Shown: positions 1 through 11,032 of the stretch, in pieces
Position numbering within the stretch: position 1 is the stretch's first letter
Layout: the number at the start of each line of letters is the position of its first letter
Assembly (NCBI GenBank): GCA_047495785.1
Contig: JBLDXI010000029.1
Coordinates: 2,666,001 to 2,730,000 of the forward strand
Direction of reading: 5' to 3'
Source: Lepidodermella squamata
Taxonomy: Eukaryota > Gastrotricha
DNA length: 64,000 nt
Notes under the pieces: model-generated
What the model was told of the DNA's origin: nothing
What the model saw: only the letters and a program-made list of their open reading frames with translations
The model's database searches: none
Made by a program: the position numbers and the translations under genes

Positions 1-552
1 CCATCAAATCTAGCAATTGAAATCCTGAATTTAAGCAATTTAAGATCGCCTAATGTACCCCTCGAATATTTCATTGTCTTCTTCACTTGCATTTTTCACC
101 ACTTTGCAGCCTCCAGCCTACGTCGCGCCGGACTAGGTAATTAAGAAGTGAAAAAATTGAGTAAAAAACTTGAAACTTGAACATTATGTTGAACGTTATG
201 TGCTCAAGCACCTCATTTGCTCATAAATGAGATATTGTTCCTGTCACTAGCCTCGCAAGTGTTGTTCATTGTTGTTCATTGTTGTCTAGGCCCTGAAGAT
301 GGTTTAAATAAAACCGAAACTAGTTGGCAGTCGCGCAAGGCGTCCGGTTAATTCAATCAGAAAGCACCTCATAGGCATAATTTCTTCAAACGAAGGAAAA
401 TGGCATTAGCTGCCACGCTATAAGAAATATTTCTTATAGGCTGTATAGCTTTCAGGTGGGTTAAGTTTACTCAAATGTGGATGTATAAGATGTTTTATTT
501 ACACATCTGCTCAAATCATATTTTGATAAATAATTACACTATTCTGAAATCG
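1..552. other. Intergenic left edge
   Basis: No gene is supported here. A 10-bp unit (gttgttcatt) is repeated from about 259 to 285. Just after it, around 293-324, lies a short block with ctgaagatgg followed by aaaccgaaac, spacing that is often seen in the 3' regions of invertebrate LINEs. It may therefore be the tail of a retroelement, but no coding part is visible. Confidence 0.4.
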
Positions 553-1372
553 GCTCTGCTCCCTGTAATTATCGCCACTATTTCTTGGGCTACCTAACTG
601 ATGGATGCGTCTCTACTGCTTCAGAAACCAATGGAGGCCCTAAGTTTGTACCGTTCACAAATCCACCAGCCACACCACCTAGCTAATGATACACTGATAC
701 ACTGATTTATTGTTGCAATTTGTCTCGCGACGTTTAGCAATTAAAAAGGGTCGAGGCGCCTCACCACCGATATAGTATATTGTTCTAGTTCACAGGCAAT
801 GTTTTTAGTATATTTTACAAAATTAAAATGAGAGCTATTTACAACCTCAGAGGGTATAGAATTCCACGCCGCTCGCACACGTCGCACAAATGAATATTGA
901 TAGTTCATTTTTCTGAACTTCTCCATCACAACCGCATGATTTGGCAATCGACCGTTTTTCGATATAGTGAAGAAACGAGAAAATTGTTCATCCACCATAT
1001 TCAGATAAAGCTTATGGCAGAGAGCTAGATCGTGCAGAAAACAGAAAACGACGCATCTCTAAGGATAACATTCCTAATTTCCGAAGTCTTTCTTCATATG
1101 AGGCACCTTCAATTGTCGAGTAGTATGAGCTGCGATATAATAATCTTTTTGTGAAACGGGCTTGTACAGATTCTAATGCCTGAATATCCTTGAGCAGATA
1201 TGGAGAGTACACAGAAGGGCAGTAGTCGAGTCTTGACATTGTGTAGGTCTTATAAGCCTTGAGTGCCTTGAGCTAGAATGAGTGCCCACCGCAAATATTT
1301 GGGACGTTTCGATAACAATCTGTGTGCCAAGTAGTGATCCATGCCCGACGAGCCAGACTTGCCTAACCACAG
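553..1372 (+). pseudogene. Broken first exon of the cysteine-rich secreted family
   Basis: Positions about 575-680 encode the hallmark start of the family (CVSTASETNGGPKFVPFTNP), nearly identical to the first exon of the gene at 8184. The reading is then interrupted by a LINE fragment. It resumes at about 1276-1372 with DNA matching the second half of the same exon (the NICDVS...CPTSQTC region of the gene at 4403), now with a frameshift and a stop. The signal-peptide part before 575 is also partly deleted, and no later exons are found up to 2388. This is a dead copy, oriented like the five intact genes that follow, so the array once had at least six members. Confidence 0.75.
681..1275 (-). 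mobile_element. 5'-truncated LINE fragment (reverse transcriptase C-terminus)
   Basis: On the minus strand, 1239 down to 741 reads as the C-terminal end of a jockey/CR1-type non-LTR retrotransposon polyprotein: SRLDYCPSVYSPYL, then SYEERLRKLGMLSLEMRR, then FVRRVRAAWNSIPSEVV. A frameshift near 1040 separates two reading blocks. The 3' end carries repeats of atcagtgt, typical of CR1-like tails. The fragment is flanked by AGCTA at 681-685 and 1271-1275, a plausible short target-site duplication. It lies inside the exon of a cysteine-rich family pseudogene. It is too short and broken to move by itself. Confidence 0.75.
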
Positions 1373-2388
1373 TAAGCCTCGGTTTTTTACCCGTGTTTAC
1401 TGCATACGTGACATCGTGTAAGTTGTAAGTTGTTGCAGTTTCGCTAAAATTGAAAGGTTTACGCTCTGGCGCTATATTGCTTTGGCAAATATTTTGGCAA
1501 ATATGAGTGGTGGAATCGTCATTTATATTTCTTGTAAAATCTCGTCCATTAACTGAGCGGAACTGAGCGAATGAACGTGGACAGATAACTCTTTTTCCAA
1601 CCAGATGTATGTAGAAAGCGCCTAATTTTGAAGCTAAATAAAGTCGAACCGTGGTTTTTAACTTTGCTATATGAGCCAAGCATACCACCAGGAAAAATCA
1701 CAAAAGCTGGCCTTCTGTGTTGTATTTCGAAAGATTTATAGAGATGATTGAGTGCTGACTCGCCAGAGTGTTGCTTCAAAGGGCAGGAGATTATGTAACT
1801 CGTTTTCCCGGAGTAATGAACTCAGCTGCGGACTTGCGAGAGAGCAATAGAAATCGATCGACGGAAGGCTGCAGGGAACGAATACACAGTGACAATGAAA
1901 TCCTCGAACTGACAAGTGAGTCTGCAACACTCTATTATCTCTATGGTCTGCAAGAAAACCTTTCGAGAGAACATCTACGATGGCGTAGTTGTGAGTTCGG
2001 GTTCGTGGCGCGTTTTGTGTGTTAGGCCGGCGTGCAAACGATTCATACAATCTAGCTAGCAATTGCATTTCCAACTCGCGTGTTTAACCGTATCAGTAAC
2101 GGCATCAACAGCAGAATATTCTCTATAGTAGTCGTTAAACGATCGTCGCGAGGGAGATCGCGAGGAGCCAAGCTGGAGGCTTTTCACTGATATTCGCAAC
2201 AGAAATATTATTCAAACACTGCCGTCGTTAATATCTGTTGCATGTAACCTTCAACAAATAATTGCTGTAAAAAATCCTTTTGTAGTGCACTTCTTAAAAA
2301 GTAACATCACCTAAGAGATTAAACACGTTCAGAGGTTTTCATTTTACTAATTCAAAACTTCGCCTTTCCTGATTCGAAATTTCAATAA
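1373..2388. other. Intergenic, no gene supported
   Basis: Several short open frames exist on both strands but none shows a recognisable domain, splice structure or similarity to the neighbouring family. The stretch just before 2389 is presumably the promoter and 5' UTR of the first intact cysteine-rich gene. Confidence 0.4.
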
Positions 2389-3228
2389 ATGAAAGCCGAA
2401 ATTTTAGTCATTCTCGTCACGGTCTTTGCCGTTGTTACTGCCTGTCCAGCGTCATCCAACTCAACCCCATGCCCGGTTAAGACTACAGTTGAAACAGTAG
2501 CGACTTGCCCCAACGGCCAAAGTTGCCTAACGATATCGAATCCTTGCCCGACCAGCCAAAGCTGCTTCAACTCATTCAATCCATGCTCAGACGGCAAAAC
2601 CTGCTCGGTACCACCTGTCTTTACGCTGTGCGAAATCACCGCAACCCAGGGCGATCCTGCAACCGTTTCGAAACCAAATGTCAAGTTCTGCACAGCCAAT
2701 GCAGGATCTTGCACATCAGTGTTGAAAACCGGCACCACTGTAAAGCTATAACCAGCCGTATCTAATGGAAGTTGTTAACTGTGATTGTTACAGATTGCTA
2801 CAGGTGTTACTCCAACGACCTTCTCGACTTTTAGCGAGTGTTGTCAGGCTGCAGCCACGGGCGCGACCCTTAAATACGAATACGTACCAGTCGCATCGGC
2901 CGCACCAGTATCGACTTGCATTGGTGCTGCAAAAGATGCAGCTTACCCAATGACAGGGCTTTCTACTACATCAAAGAACTGTATTCGATTCCCACATACA
3001 GCCGGTCAAAGCACCCATTTCTTAACATCAACTGGGGTAAGAAATTTGTTGATGATTCACGATGCAACTTGATATATATTCAACGATTTTCAGCCAACCA
3101 GGCCTCCGTCCACCTATGAATTCGCATCGTATGCGCAATGCTGCACGGCCGTAGCCTCCTATTCGAATCTTCTTTTCAGTGTGATCCCTGTTTACGGCGT
3201 CTCGTTCGATATTTGCCTCGGTTATTAA
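2389..3228 (+). CDS. Cysteine-rich secreted protein, array member 1
   Basis: Exons 2389-2739, 2794-3036 and 3094-3228, all joined in phase 0, give a 242-residue protein. It starts with a signal peptide (MKAEILVILVTVFAVVTA) followed at once by cysteines. Residues about 19-80 contain three C-x5-C mini-units (CPNGQSC, CPTSQSC, CSDGKTC). Then comes a C...FC...SC block, and two modules each holding [FY]-x-x-[FY]-x-x-CC (TFSECC; EFASYAQCC). No catalytic motif or transmembrane segment is visible, so a secreted structural, mucus-like or defence role is only a guess. Unlike the other four members, the first two coding modules are fused in one exon, so an intron has been lost here or gained in the others. 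I know no named family with this layout. Confidence 0.75.
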
Positions 3229-4402
3229 AATGAACGGAAACGGCTAAAGTTCCGATCTAAGCTTACAACTGCGAGCGCTGAAATCGGTCAGGTTTCGGTT
3301 GATTAAACATTTTGTAATAATTTTTAAATTCCGGGCTTTAAATAAAATAAATTTTAAATTTATTACGATAACCGAAGTAAAGGTGGAATAAAATTCATTT
3401 CTTTTTGCTTCACTATATATCTGCATAAACAAAACATCGACGGTTTTTGCCAGCATGACATTTCTTGGAGTCATGTTGTCAGCTCAGGCAGTGCCCTTAC
3501 TGCAACTCGGCGTTGCCTGGCTCGCGCATTAGCCTGTGTTCCGACAAAACTCATCTTTTGTGTTTTTCAACCGGATCAGCCACAGGCATCTCACTACGTC
3601 GATAGCTCAATTAAAAGTATGCAAAATAATAATAGTGATACCTTACACTGTGAGGAAAATTTCTCTGGCGCAGTTTGAACAATCGCCGAGTTCATTTGCG
3701 TGCAACGACGGCATGGTTGGCTATCAGGCAACAACGTGTTTGACGACACGTTAACGTTCTGTCGGATTTAGTTGATTTTATAACTAGACGCTGTCAGGGC
3801 TAAGCCTTCCAGAACATTCCATGATTCGCGATTCGCGAACATCCTCCCATGTTCCAGATTTATCCATAGAAGTTTGTAAAGAGGACCTTTTGCTTTCTGT
3901 TAGCTTTATATCGTATTATTGTACAGAAGTTACTTGCTCATGTTCTAATAAAAGCAATACCTAGCAAGCAGCTTCTCGTTTTTTTTCTCGGTCCTAACAG
4001 ACGCCCGTCGTGCTACTAGAGCTTGGCAAGCTCACTATCAAACAGTTATCGACTCTTGGGGGCACAATTTCGCCTCATCCCTTACACTCGAAATGCCATA
4101 TTTCAAGTGTTTCCAAGCTGCCTGTCCTTGGGCGGTGACATGGCAGCTTACATCAGGTATACATATAATCAGCTAATAAGCCTGTGTTCGTGATGGTCAT
4201 CATATATTGACATGAATAAAGAAAATGGCAGTGTAGTGTTCACATTAGGTTATGTTATGTTGAGATATTCATTACTCAGCTATCAGTTGTGCTAGTCATG
4301 CTCGCATTTCGCTGTTATGAGATGACTTACTTACATAGCTGCAAAAACTGTAATTCGAGAAATAATTTCATGATTGTGAAATCCTCTCTGCTCCCTAGTT
4401 TG
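3229..4402. mobile_element. Intergenic with a possible solo LTR (about 3474-4001)
   Basis: A stretch of about 528 bp begins TGTTGTCAGC and ends CCTAACA. It contains AATAAA near 3947, about 50 bp before the end, followed by a T-rich tract. This resembles the R-U5 end of a BEL/gypsy-type long terminal repeat. No second LTR, internal coding region or clear target-site duplication was found, so this is tentative. The remainder, 4002-4402, is the upstream region of the next cysteine-rich gene. Confidence 0.3.
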
Positions 4403-5768
4403 ATGAATAGCTTGGAATCTTTCTTGATTTACTTCATTTGCTCATCGTCACTATATCTTGGACTAGATGATGCGTGCTCTCCGACCGCTTCAGATACCAA
4501 TGGAGGCCCGAAATTTGTCCCGTTCACAAATCCGCCTGTGACACCAGCGTGTCAATGCGTGCCAACGGCAAATATTTGCGACGTTTCGACAAAAAGCTGT
4601 GTGCCGAGTAGCAATCCATGCCCGACAAGTCAGACTTGCCAACGCGAGGTTAATATTTTATATTAATATTTAAATAGCGACCGGGTCTTATTTCTCGAAT
4701 TTTGCTGCGTGATTCAAGGAAAATAGATTCTCGTTAGGTTTCTTGGATTTCGAGAGGGATGTGTGATTTAAAGCAATTGTCATTTCGGGATTGGTTTCCA
4801 AATCATCCCCCAGCTCGGCCAGGCCAAACTACAAAAAGCGAATTTATCTCACTGTTTTGTCAATTTTGAGAGGTTTTGATCGCGTTTAGGTGGAAAATCT
4901 TCAACATTTTCGACATTCGCTGTTAATCACTAGTTAATCACTAGTCAAATCACTAGCGATTTTGGCAAATGCAGCAAACAAATTCGTTCCATCCCTGGCA
5001 GCTCCGGGATCCAAGATCGCACCCTGATTCCATTTACTCATCTCCACCGGTCTTCGACTCGTTCAAGTTATTGAAAAAATAATGATCTTAATTTCGTAAT
5101 CGTTTATTTCCCTCCTATTCTCTCCCAGGCTGCTTACCAATTGTGCTCCTTGCAAACCAATGGGATTGGTACTGGTTTAGCTCAACCTGTCAAGTTCTGC
5201 CACAACGTCGCCGGAGCGTCGTGTACCGCTTATCTAACAGCAACACCTCCTGCAATGGTAATTATTTCATTAGCTCACCCAAACACGATGTAATCTATCT
5301 AAATCGACCCAGCCTTCTGTCGACGCGACAAACAGCTTCAGCACATTTGCTCAATGCTGCGCAGCCACACACCCTACGGTAGCCAACATTAAATACGAAG
5401 TCCTCCCGCAGCCGAGCGGTGCGCCCGGCATATTGACCTGCATCGGAGCTAATGACGCGACTCCATACAAGATGACAGGCGCTACTGCGACTGCACAGTC
5501 TGGCTCTTGCGTTCGTTTCCCTCATACAGCTTTAGCTGCTGGCGATGTCGTACTAAGTGGCGGAGTGGTTAGCATGCGATTAATCTCTCATGAATTTTGC
5601 GATAATTTACTCATTTTACAGATTACCTCCCCAACGGGTCAATATAACCATGCTACATTCTCGGCTTGCTGTTACTATCTCGCCAGCGCCCCAGGCCCAA
5701 AAGTGGCTCCCACCACAGCTGTGATTTATGGTCTGGCGATCGAAACGTGTTTTTGCACCCAGTCGTAA
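4403..5768 (+). CDS. Cysteine-rich secreted protein, array member 2
   Basis: Exons 4403-4648, 5129-5257, 5313-5567 and 5622-5768 join in phase 0 to give 258 residues. Start 4403 gives a good signal peptide (MNSLESFLIYFICSSS...LDDAC). An upstream in-frame ATG at 4370, 32 bp after a CATAG splice acceptor, is the alternative. Exon 1 has the family sequence FVPFTNPP and two or three C-x5-C units (CDVSTKSC, CPTSQTC). Exon 2 is a short C...FC...SC module. Exons 3 and 4 each carry an [FY]-x-x-[FY]-x-x-CC module (TFAQCC; TFSACC). Two donors are unusual: GTTAAT after exon 1 and GTTAGC after exon 3. The gene is probably functional because all joins keep the frame and all modules match the paralogues. 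Confidence 0.75.
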
Positions 5769-6562
5769 AAAAACATATGTTGATTCTTTTGAAAAAAGTC
5801 ACAATTACTGAAATTTGAATATTGGAAGAAGAAGAAAGGATAGAGCGCAGTGCGTTATGGCGCTTGTCTGAGACAGCTCGCCCCTCAGGACTAGAAAATA
5901 CTGATCTATCGCAAATTCATCGGATTTATTCATCATTCACAGCAGGCGCAGAAGAGGGAAGGCTAGTTCGGAAGTTGTGATCGGAGGTCAAGGAGACAGA
6001 ATGAAATTGTTGGACTGGGAGCGGGAAGTGGGACTTCCAGCATACGCTCATTAGGGGAGAAAGACTGGTGATTTCGCAAGCTTCAGAACAGTGAGCTCCA
6101 ACTCGATAGTCAAGATGAACATTCAGAAAAGAGGGATGAAACCCTATGCTTAATGCTTAGGAAAATTACGCAACAAGTTGCAACAATTGCTTTCGAATTG
6201 CTTGGCATTTCTTCTTTACTGTTTCTTGCGGTAATTATTTCTTCACTGACGAAGGGTCAGCCTGAAATCGTGCCTAAAGAGACGCATCGAAAACCTAGCT
6301 TACGAACTGTGAATCAATGCCGCGAGCGCTGTTTCAGCGGTGGGAGCCGCACGGTCTCACTAGGCAGTAGGAAAATAGCCTTTGAAATCTTCATTTTAAA
6401 ACAACATCCGTTTTTGCTAAGGAGCGGATTTTCATTTTAACGTCGACGCCCACGTTAATACAAAAAAGTTTCGTGTGTGCCATGCCACTTAATGACGGTA
6501 TAGCAGCATATGACATGGCTTTCTTTTACAGCTGCACAACAAATAAATTTAGAAATTATTCT
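5769..6562. other. Intergenic, no gene supported
   Basis: An open frame at 6153-6440 shows no family similarity or splice context and is not called. The final part includes a CTTTTACAG acceptor about 30 bp before the ATG at 6563. Similar sequence at the same place in array member 2 suggests a shared 5' UTR splice or trans-splice site. Confidence 0.35.
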
Positions 6563-7734
6563 ATGGTTTCGCTTTGGAGAGAAATCCCAACTTTCATCCG
6601 GATTCCTTTGAGCCATGACCTAAATTCTAAAATAATCTATTACATTTGCGTCTCATCAACGTTTCTTGGATTTACTGATGCCTGTGTCCCGCCCACGCCA
6701 GCAACTGCCTCAGGCCCAATATTCGTCCCGTTCACAAGCCCGCCAACATTAGGCTGCCCAGTCGGTCAATCATGCACATCGCAACCGAATATTTGCGACT
6801 CATCGGCAAAAAGCTGTGTACCAAGTAGCAACCTGTGCTCAGACTCTTCGAAAAGCTGTTTAACAACAGCCAATCCATGCCCCTCAAGTCAGACTTGCCA
6901 AAGCGCGGTAAGTAAATTCGCTGACTTTCTTTCTCAATGGCCCAAAAAAGATTGGTAGGGTTTTTCTCTTCTAAATTCGGAATATAGGACTATGTAGTTG
7001 GCCATAAAAGCCGACGAATGAATGAGGCGTTGCTATTCGTGCCTTTCGTGGTATTAGATTGGGATTATTTTTTAATACTTGAATAATCTAATTGTTACTC
7101 GTTTTTTTCTCAGCCCGTTTACAGCTTATGCCAAATAACGACGATTGGCGGCAGTGGCGTAAGTAAGCCGGGTGTAAAATTCTGTTTAGATAACGGCGGA
7201 GCGTGTAACATGTTGACGGGCGCAACCGTAAGACCATCAGGACAAAACTGTCCCTTAGATTTATGCAACTTGTCGTCTTAGGAAATGCCCACGATGCCTA
7301 ACAAATTTTCATCGTTCTCGGCTTGCTGCACAGCGGCTGCGTCATTTTCGACACCAAGTGCCGCCTGGTACGAAAAAGTAGCATTCGCTACGCCATCGAA
7401 CACATATGCAATAGCCTGTATTGCGTCGGTCAATGGAGCACCTTACTTTGTTACGAAATCGTCTGCGTCTCCTACCACCGCTAACTGCGTGAGCTTCCCG
7501 CACTCTGCTGAAACTGGCACTGATGCTCTCATCACCAGTACTTTGGTATGAGTTTGCTTCGAATCGATTAAGTATCCACCTAAATAGGTAACCAACCCAC
7601 CGGACACATATCAGTATTCAACCTTCGCCGCTTGCTGCCAGGGCATCGGTGCCGCTCCTGGAGCTGCGATTGCGCCGTCAACTGTCAGACTTTACGGGCT
7701 CATTCTTGAGAAATGCTCTGTGCCTAGTGTTTGA
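6563..7734 (+). CDS. Cysteine-rich secreted protein, array member 3
   Basis: Exons 6563-6907, 7114-7227, 7282-7545 and 7588-7734, all phase 0, give 289 residues, the longest member. The start is placed at the ATG just after a conserved acceptor. The hydrophobic segment IIYYICVSSTFLGF then ends about 40 residues in, so the signal region is longer than in the paralogues. The mini-repeat region is expanded: CPVGQSC, CDSSAKSC, CSDSSKSC and CPSSQTC, four units against two or three elsewhere. Exon 2 (PVYSLCQITTIGGSG) and the exon 3 and 4 double-cysteine modules (FSSFSACC; YSTFAACC) follow the family plan. Function unknown; likely secreted. Confidence 0.72.
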
Positions 7735-8183
7735 GTTGAAAGCGGCATTCCGTCGGCTAGCGCTCATATATTTATGTGATCAAATTTTTGATATGCTTTC
7801 ACTCTGATTTACCTTGTAGAATGCGGCTTATCTCATGCCGAATCGAATGAGCCATCACATGCAGTTTGAGGCCTGTAAAGAAAATAGCGTAGAAAATGTA
7901 TCACTATGTACTGATTTTGGAGGGTTAATGACTTTAATCAAGTTTTCTACGTAACTGATAGTAGGAATATTGAAAAATATAATGATGAATAAAACTCTTA
8001 TTATAAAAAAATGAGCTGTTAATTGGTCATTTCGTTGAAGACACTTTTCCGGGCTGCTCAAGCGCCTGGCAGTAGTCTTTTCTATAATCAAGTAGAATGT
8101 ATGTAGTGGTCACGTTAAAACAGCTAAATTGAAGCTTTCAGGTGTGCTAGTTAATCATTATACTCGCATTTGACTGTTTTGAG
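7735..8183. other. Intergenic, no gene supported
   Basis: AT-rich spacer. A GCTTTCAG acceptor near 8142, about 40 bp before the ATG of array member 4, may be a 5' UTR or trans-splice site. Confidence 0.35.
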
Positions 8184-9396
8184 ATGGCTATTTTAAATGA
8201 AGGCGTGAAATCTACACTGATTTATTTAATGTTTTCAGCATCAATATTCCTTGGATTGGCTGATGCGTGTGTTTCGACCGCTTCAGAAACCAATGGAGGC
8301 GCTAAATTCGTACCGTTCACCAATCCGCCTGTAACGCCAACTTGCCAATGCGTGTCGTTAGAAAATACATGCGACGTTTCGACGAAAAGCTGTGTACTTA
8401 GTAGCAATCCTTGCCCAACAAATCAGACGTGTCAAAGTTCGGTAAGTATTTTTACTGCAGTTTTTGCCGTTGCTCAGATTTATTGAGTGCCTTGGGGAAA
8501 ACAGACAAAGAGTTCAGGGCTGCGTTTTATACTCACATAAAACGCTCCCATAAAAGTTCGCAAGTTTTAAATTGCGATAATCAGTTATAAATAATAGAAT
8601 CTCGAATACTTACAGGTAAGCGAGGAACAAGGTTGCTAAAAAGGATGAGTGTGAGTGCATTCATCTTTAAGTTGGTTTTTATAGTTTTGCATGTCCCCTC
8701 CCCCACCCCTCCATTCCGCCTTTGCATTGTTTTATTACCGATTATACCATTTATCACATTACAGCCTGTCTACAATCTATGCCAAATCACCACAATCGGC
8801 GGCTCAGGTGTCACTTCGAATATACATTTTTGCCTGAATAAAGGCGGACCCTGCAGCCAGTTGACCGGCGCAACGGTAATCCACAAGCAATTATTATCTG
8901 ACAATAGCTTTCACAATAGCTGTCTAATTCCAGCCAGCTCCAGTGCCCAACATTTTCTCAACGTTTTCAGCCTGCTGTCAAGCGACAACAAACTCCCCGA
9001 AGTTGATCAAGTTCGAGCATGTCGCATTTGCGACGCCTTCGAACACGTTCGCAACTGCCTGCATTGCAGGTTGGACTGAAACGCCGTACTTTGTGACAGG
9101 AGCCACTGCTTTCAGTCCTGCTTATGACTGCGTGCGTTTCCCCTACACAGCAGCGAGCCCGGTTAATACCGTCGCTTTTACTATTCTAGTAAGACGCTTA
9201 CGAAGCTGTTTCAACATCGTCAATTTCAAATTGTACTTTGCAGCCGTCTTATCCAACCAAATATAACGGCTATTTAACTTACGCAGCGTGCTGCCGGATA
9301 ATTGGTTCTGTTTCACGCTCAGAAATCGCGCCGTCGACAGTTTCACTTTATGGACTAATCGTAGAGAGATGCTCCGGGCAGAACTGGTTGCTATAA
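8184..9396 (+). CDS. Cysteine-rich secreted protein, array member 4
   Basis: Exons 8184-8441, 8765-8875, 8934-9188 and 9244-9396 join in phase 0 to give 258 residues. The N-terminus is a signal peptide (STLIYLMFSASIFLGLADAC). Exon 1 carries FVPFTNPP and the units CDVSTKSC and CPTNQTC. Exon 2 reads PVYNLCQITTIGGSG. Exon 3 has FSTFSACCQATTN and TFATACIAG. Exon 4 has YLTYAACC and APSTVSLYGLIVERC. The boundary of intron 2 and exon 3 is almost identical in DNA to that of array member 5, so the two are recent duplicates or have undergone gene conversion. All consensus GT-AG introns are short except the first (323 bp). Confidence 0.78.
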
Positions 9397-9956
9397 TTGT
9401 TGTTTGTTATCATCGTCTTTCGCTATTACGCAATTTTGATTTTGCTACAACCTGTACCAGCGTGAAGTTTGAGCCGAAAATACAGCTATCTACGCTTTTC
9501 AGACTCAGAAACGTGTTGCAGACTGCAGACAAAGAATGTGTTGTTTTAAAAAACCATGAATGGCAGATCCTCAATGTTCAATTCATTTTCAAACAAGGAA
9601 AAATCACAGCTGAAGTAAAATTAATATAATAATACTCCGAGTTCCTTACACACTGCCATCGCTTTCGCCTAACGAAAATTCAGTCTGAAATTTCCTAGGA
9701 ATAATGTGTAAAGGGGAAAGCAACTTGGTGGAGAATTGAGCTACGTTAATAATTCTGAAAGCGCAATCATTTTTATAGCAAACCTTTTATTCAGCAGTGG
9801 TCACGTTAAAAGATGTTCATTATAGCCGGCCGGTGAGCTTGCTCGCATTTAGTAGTTGTTTTTATCGCGAGAAGCATATAGTTTCTCAGCCTATAAATCG
9901 GTTAATTTCAGCTTTTTAGAAGTAATTATTTACAACTGTTAAGCGTGCATAGAACT
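9397..9956. other. Intergenic, no gene supported
   Basis: Spacer between array members 4 and 5. A TAATTTCAG acceptor near 9911 lies about 46 bp before the next ATG. Confidence 0.35.
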
Positions 9957-11032
9957 ATGAAATCTTTGACATCTTTTAATGTTTTGTTGATTCATTGCAT
10001 TTTCACATCACTATTTCTTGACCTGGGCGATGCATGCGTCTCAACCACTTCAGAATCTAATGAAGGGCCAAGGTTTGCTACTCTGGCAGTCACGCCGGCT
10101 TGTCTATGCGTTCCGACGGCCAATATTTGCGACGCTTCGACAAAAAGCTGTGCACCTATTGGTAGTAATCTATGCCCGGCAAGTCAGATTTGCCAACTCT
10201 CGGTAATTTATAAAATGACATTTTTTGCTGTTTCTGGAATAGTCAGATTGATTATGAGCTGGCTTGACTTGAGCTTGTCCTGTTGTTGAGCCGCCAAGGC
10301 TGTTTTCTATTTATGTACCTTAGTTTAAGGCGATACTTGGTTTTATTAATTCCATACCCGCTTTTACTTTATTTCATCTAACGGCTTATTATGTATCGCA
10401 TAAAATAGCCAGTCTACAACCTTTGCCAAATCACCACTATCGGGAGCCCTACCATCGCTCAGACGATCAAGTTTTGTTTGGATAATAGCGGGGACTGTGG
10501 CCTGTTGACCGGCGCAACAGTAAGCACAATCTGATTGCGTTGAGTCGACATGATTTTTTTTAATTCCAGCCAGCTCCGTTGCCCAACATATTCTCAACGT
10601 TTTCAGCCTGCTGTCAAGCGACAACAAACTCTCCAAACTTGATCAAGTACGAACATATTGAATTTTCGTCGCTTTCGTACACGTTCGCAACAGCTTGCTT
10701 CGGTGCCTTGACAGAAACGCCTTACCTTATAACAGGAGAGTCGTCCTTTCCCCAAATTGCTCACTGCGTGAGCATTCCGCATTCGGCATCGCATCCACTT
10801 CATATTGCCGTTAACAGATTGGTAAGATAATTTCGAAAAAAGTGTACAATCTCACTGATTTAGTTGTGTTGAACAGCCTATGCGGCCAATCGCAAATTCT
10901 CACAGCTATCCAACCTTCGCGGCCTGTTGCAAGGCACTCGGTGCCCTCATAATATCACGGCCAGAAACGGCATCGACAGTTTCGCTTTACGGGCTCGTTG
11001 TAGAGGGCTGCATTGCTTATGAAAATACATAA
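9957..11032 (+). CDS. Cysteine-rich secreted protein, array member 5
   Basis: Exons 9957-10202, 10409-10519, 10570-10821 and 10877-11032, phase 0, give 254 residues. Signal peptide: MKSLTSFNVLLIHCIFTSLF. The FVPFTNPP segment is shortened compared with members 2 to 4, and the mini-units are CDASTKSC and CPASQIC. Exon 2 (PVYNLCQITTIGS), exon 3 (FSTFSACCQATTN) and exon 4 (YPTFAACC, STVSLYGLVVEGC) fit the family. Exons 3 and 4 look like diverged copies of one module: an aromatic-x-x-aromatic-x-x-CC start and a later P-S-[TN]-[TV] or similar turn before the last cysteine. Function unknown. Confidence 0.77.

Noticed and set aside
6153-6440. 95-codon + strand frame upstream of array member 3
   Set aside because: No similarity to the family, no signal peptide context, no splice partners.
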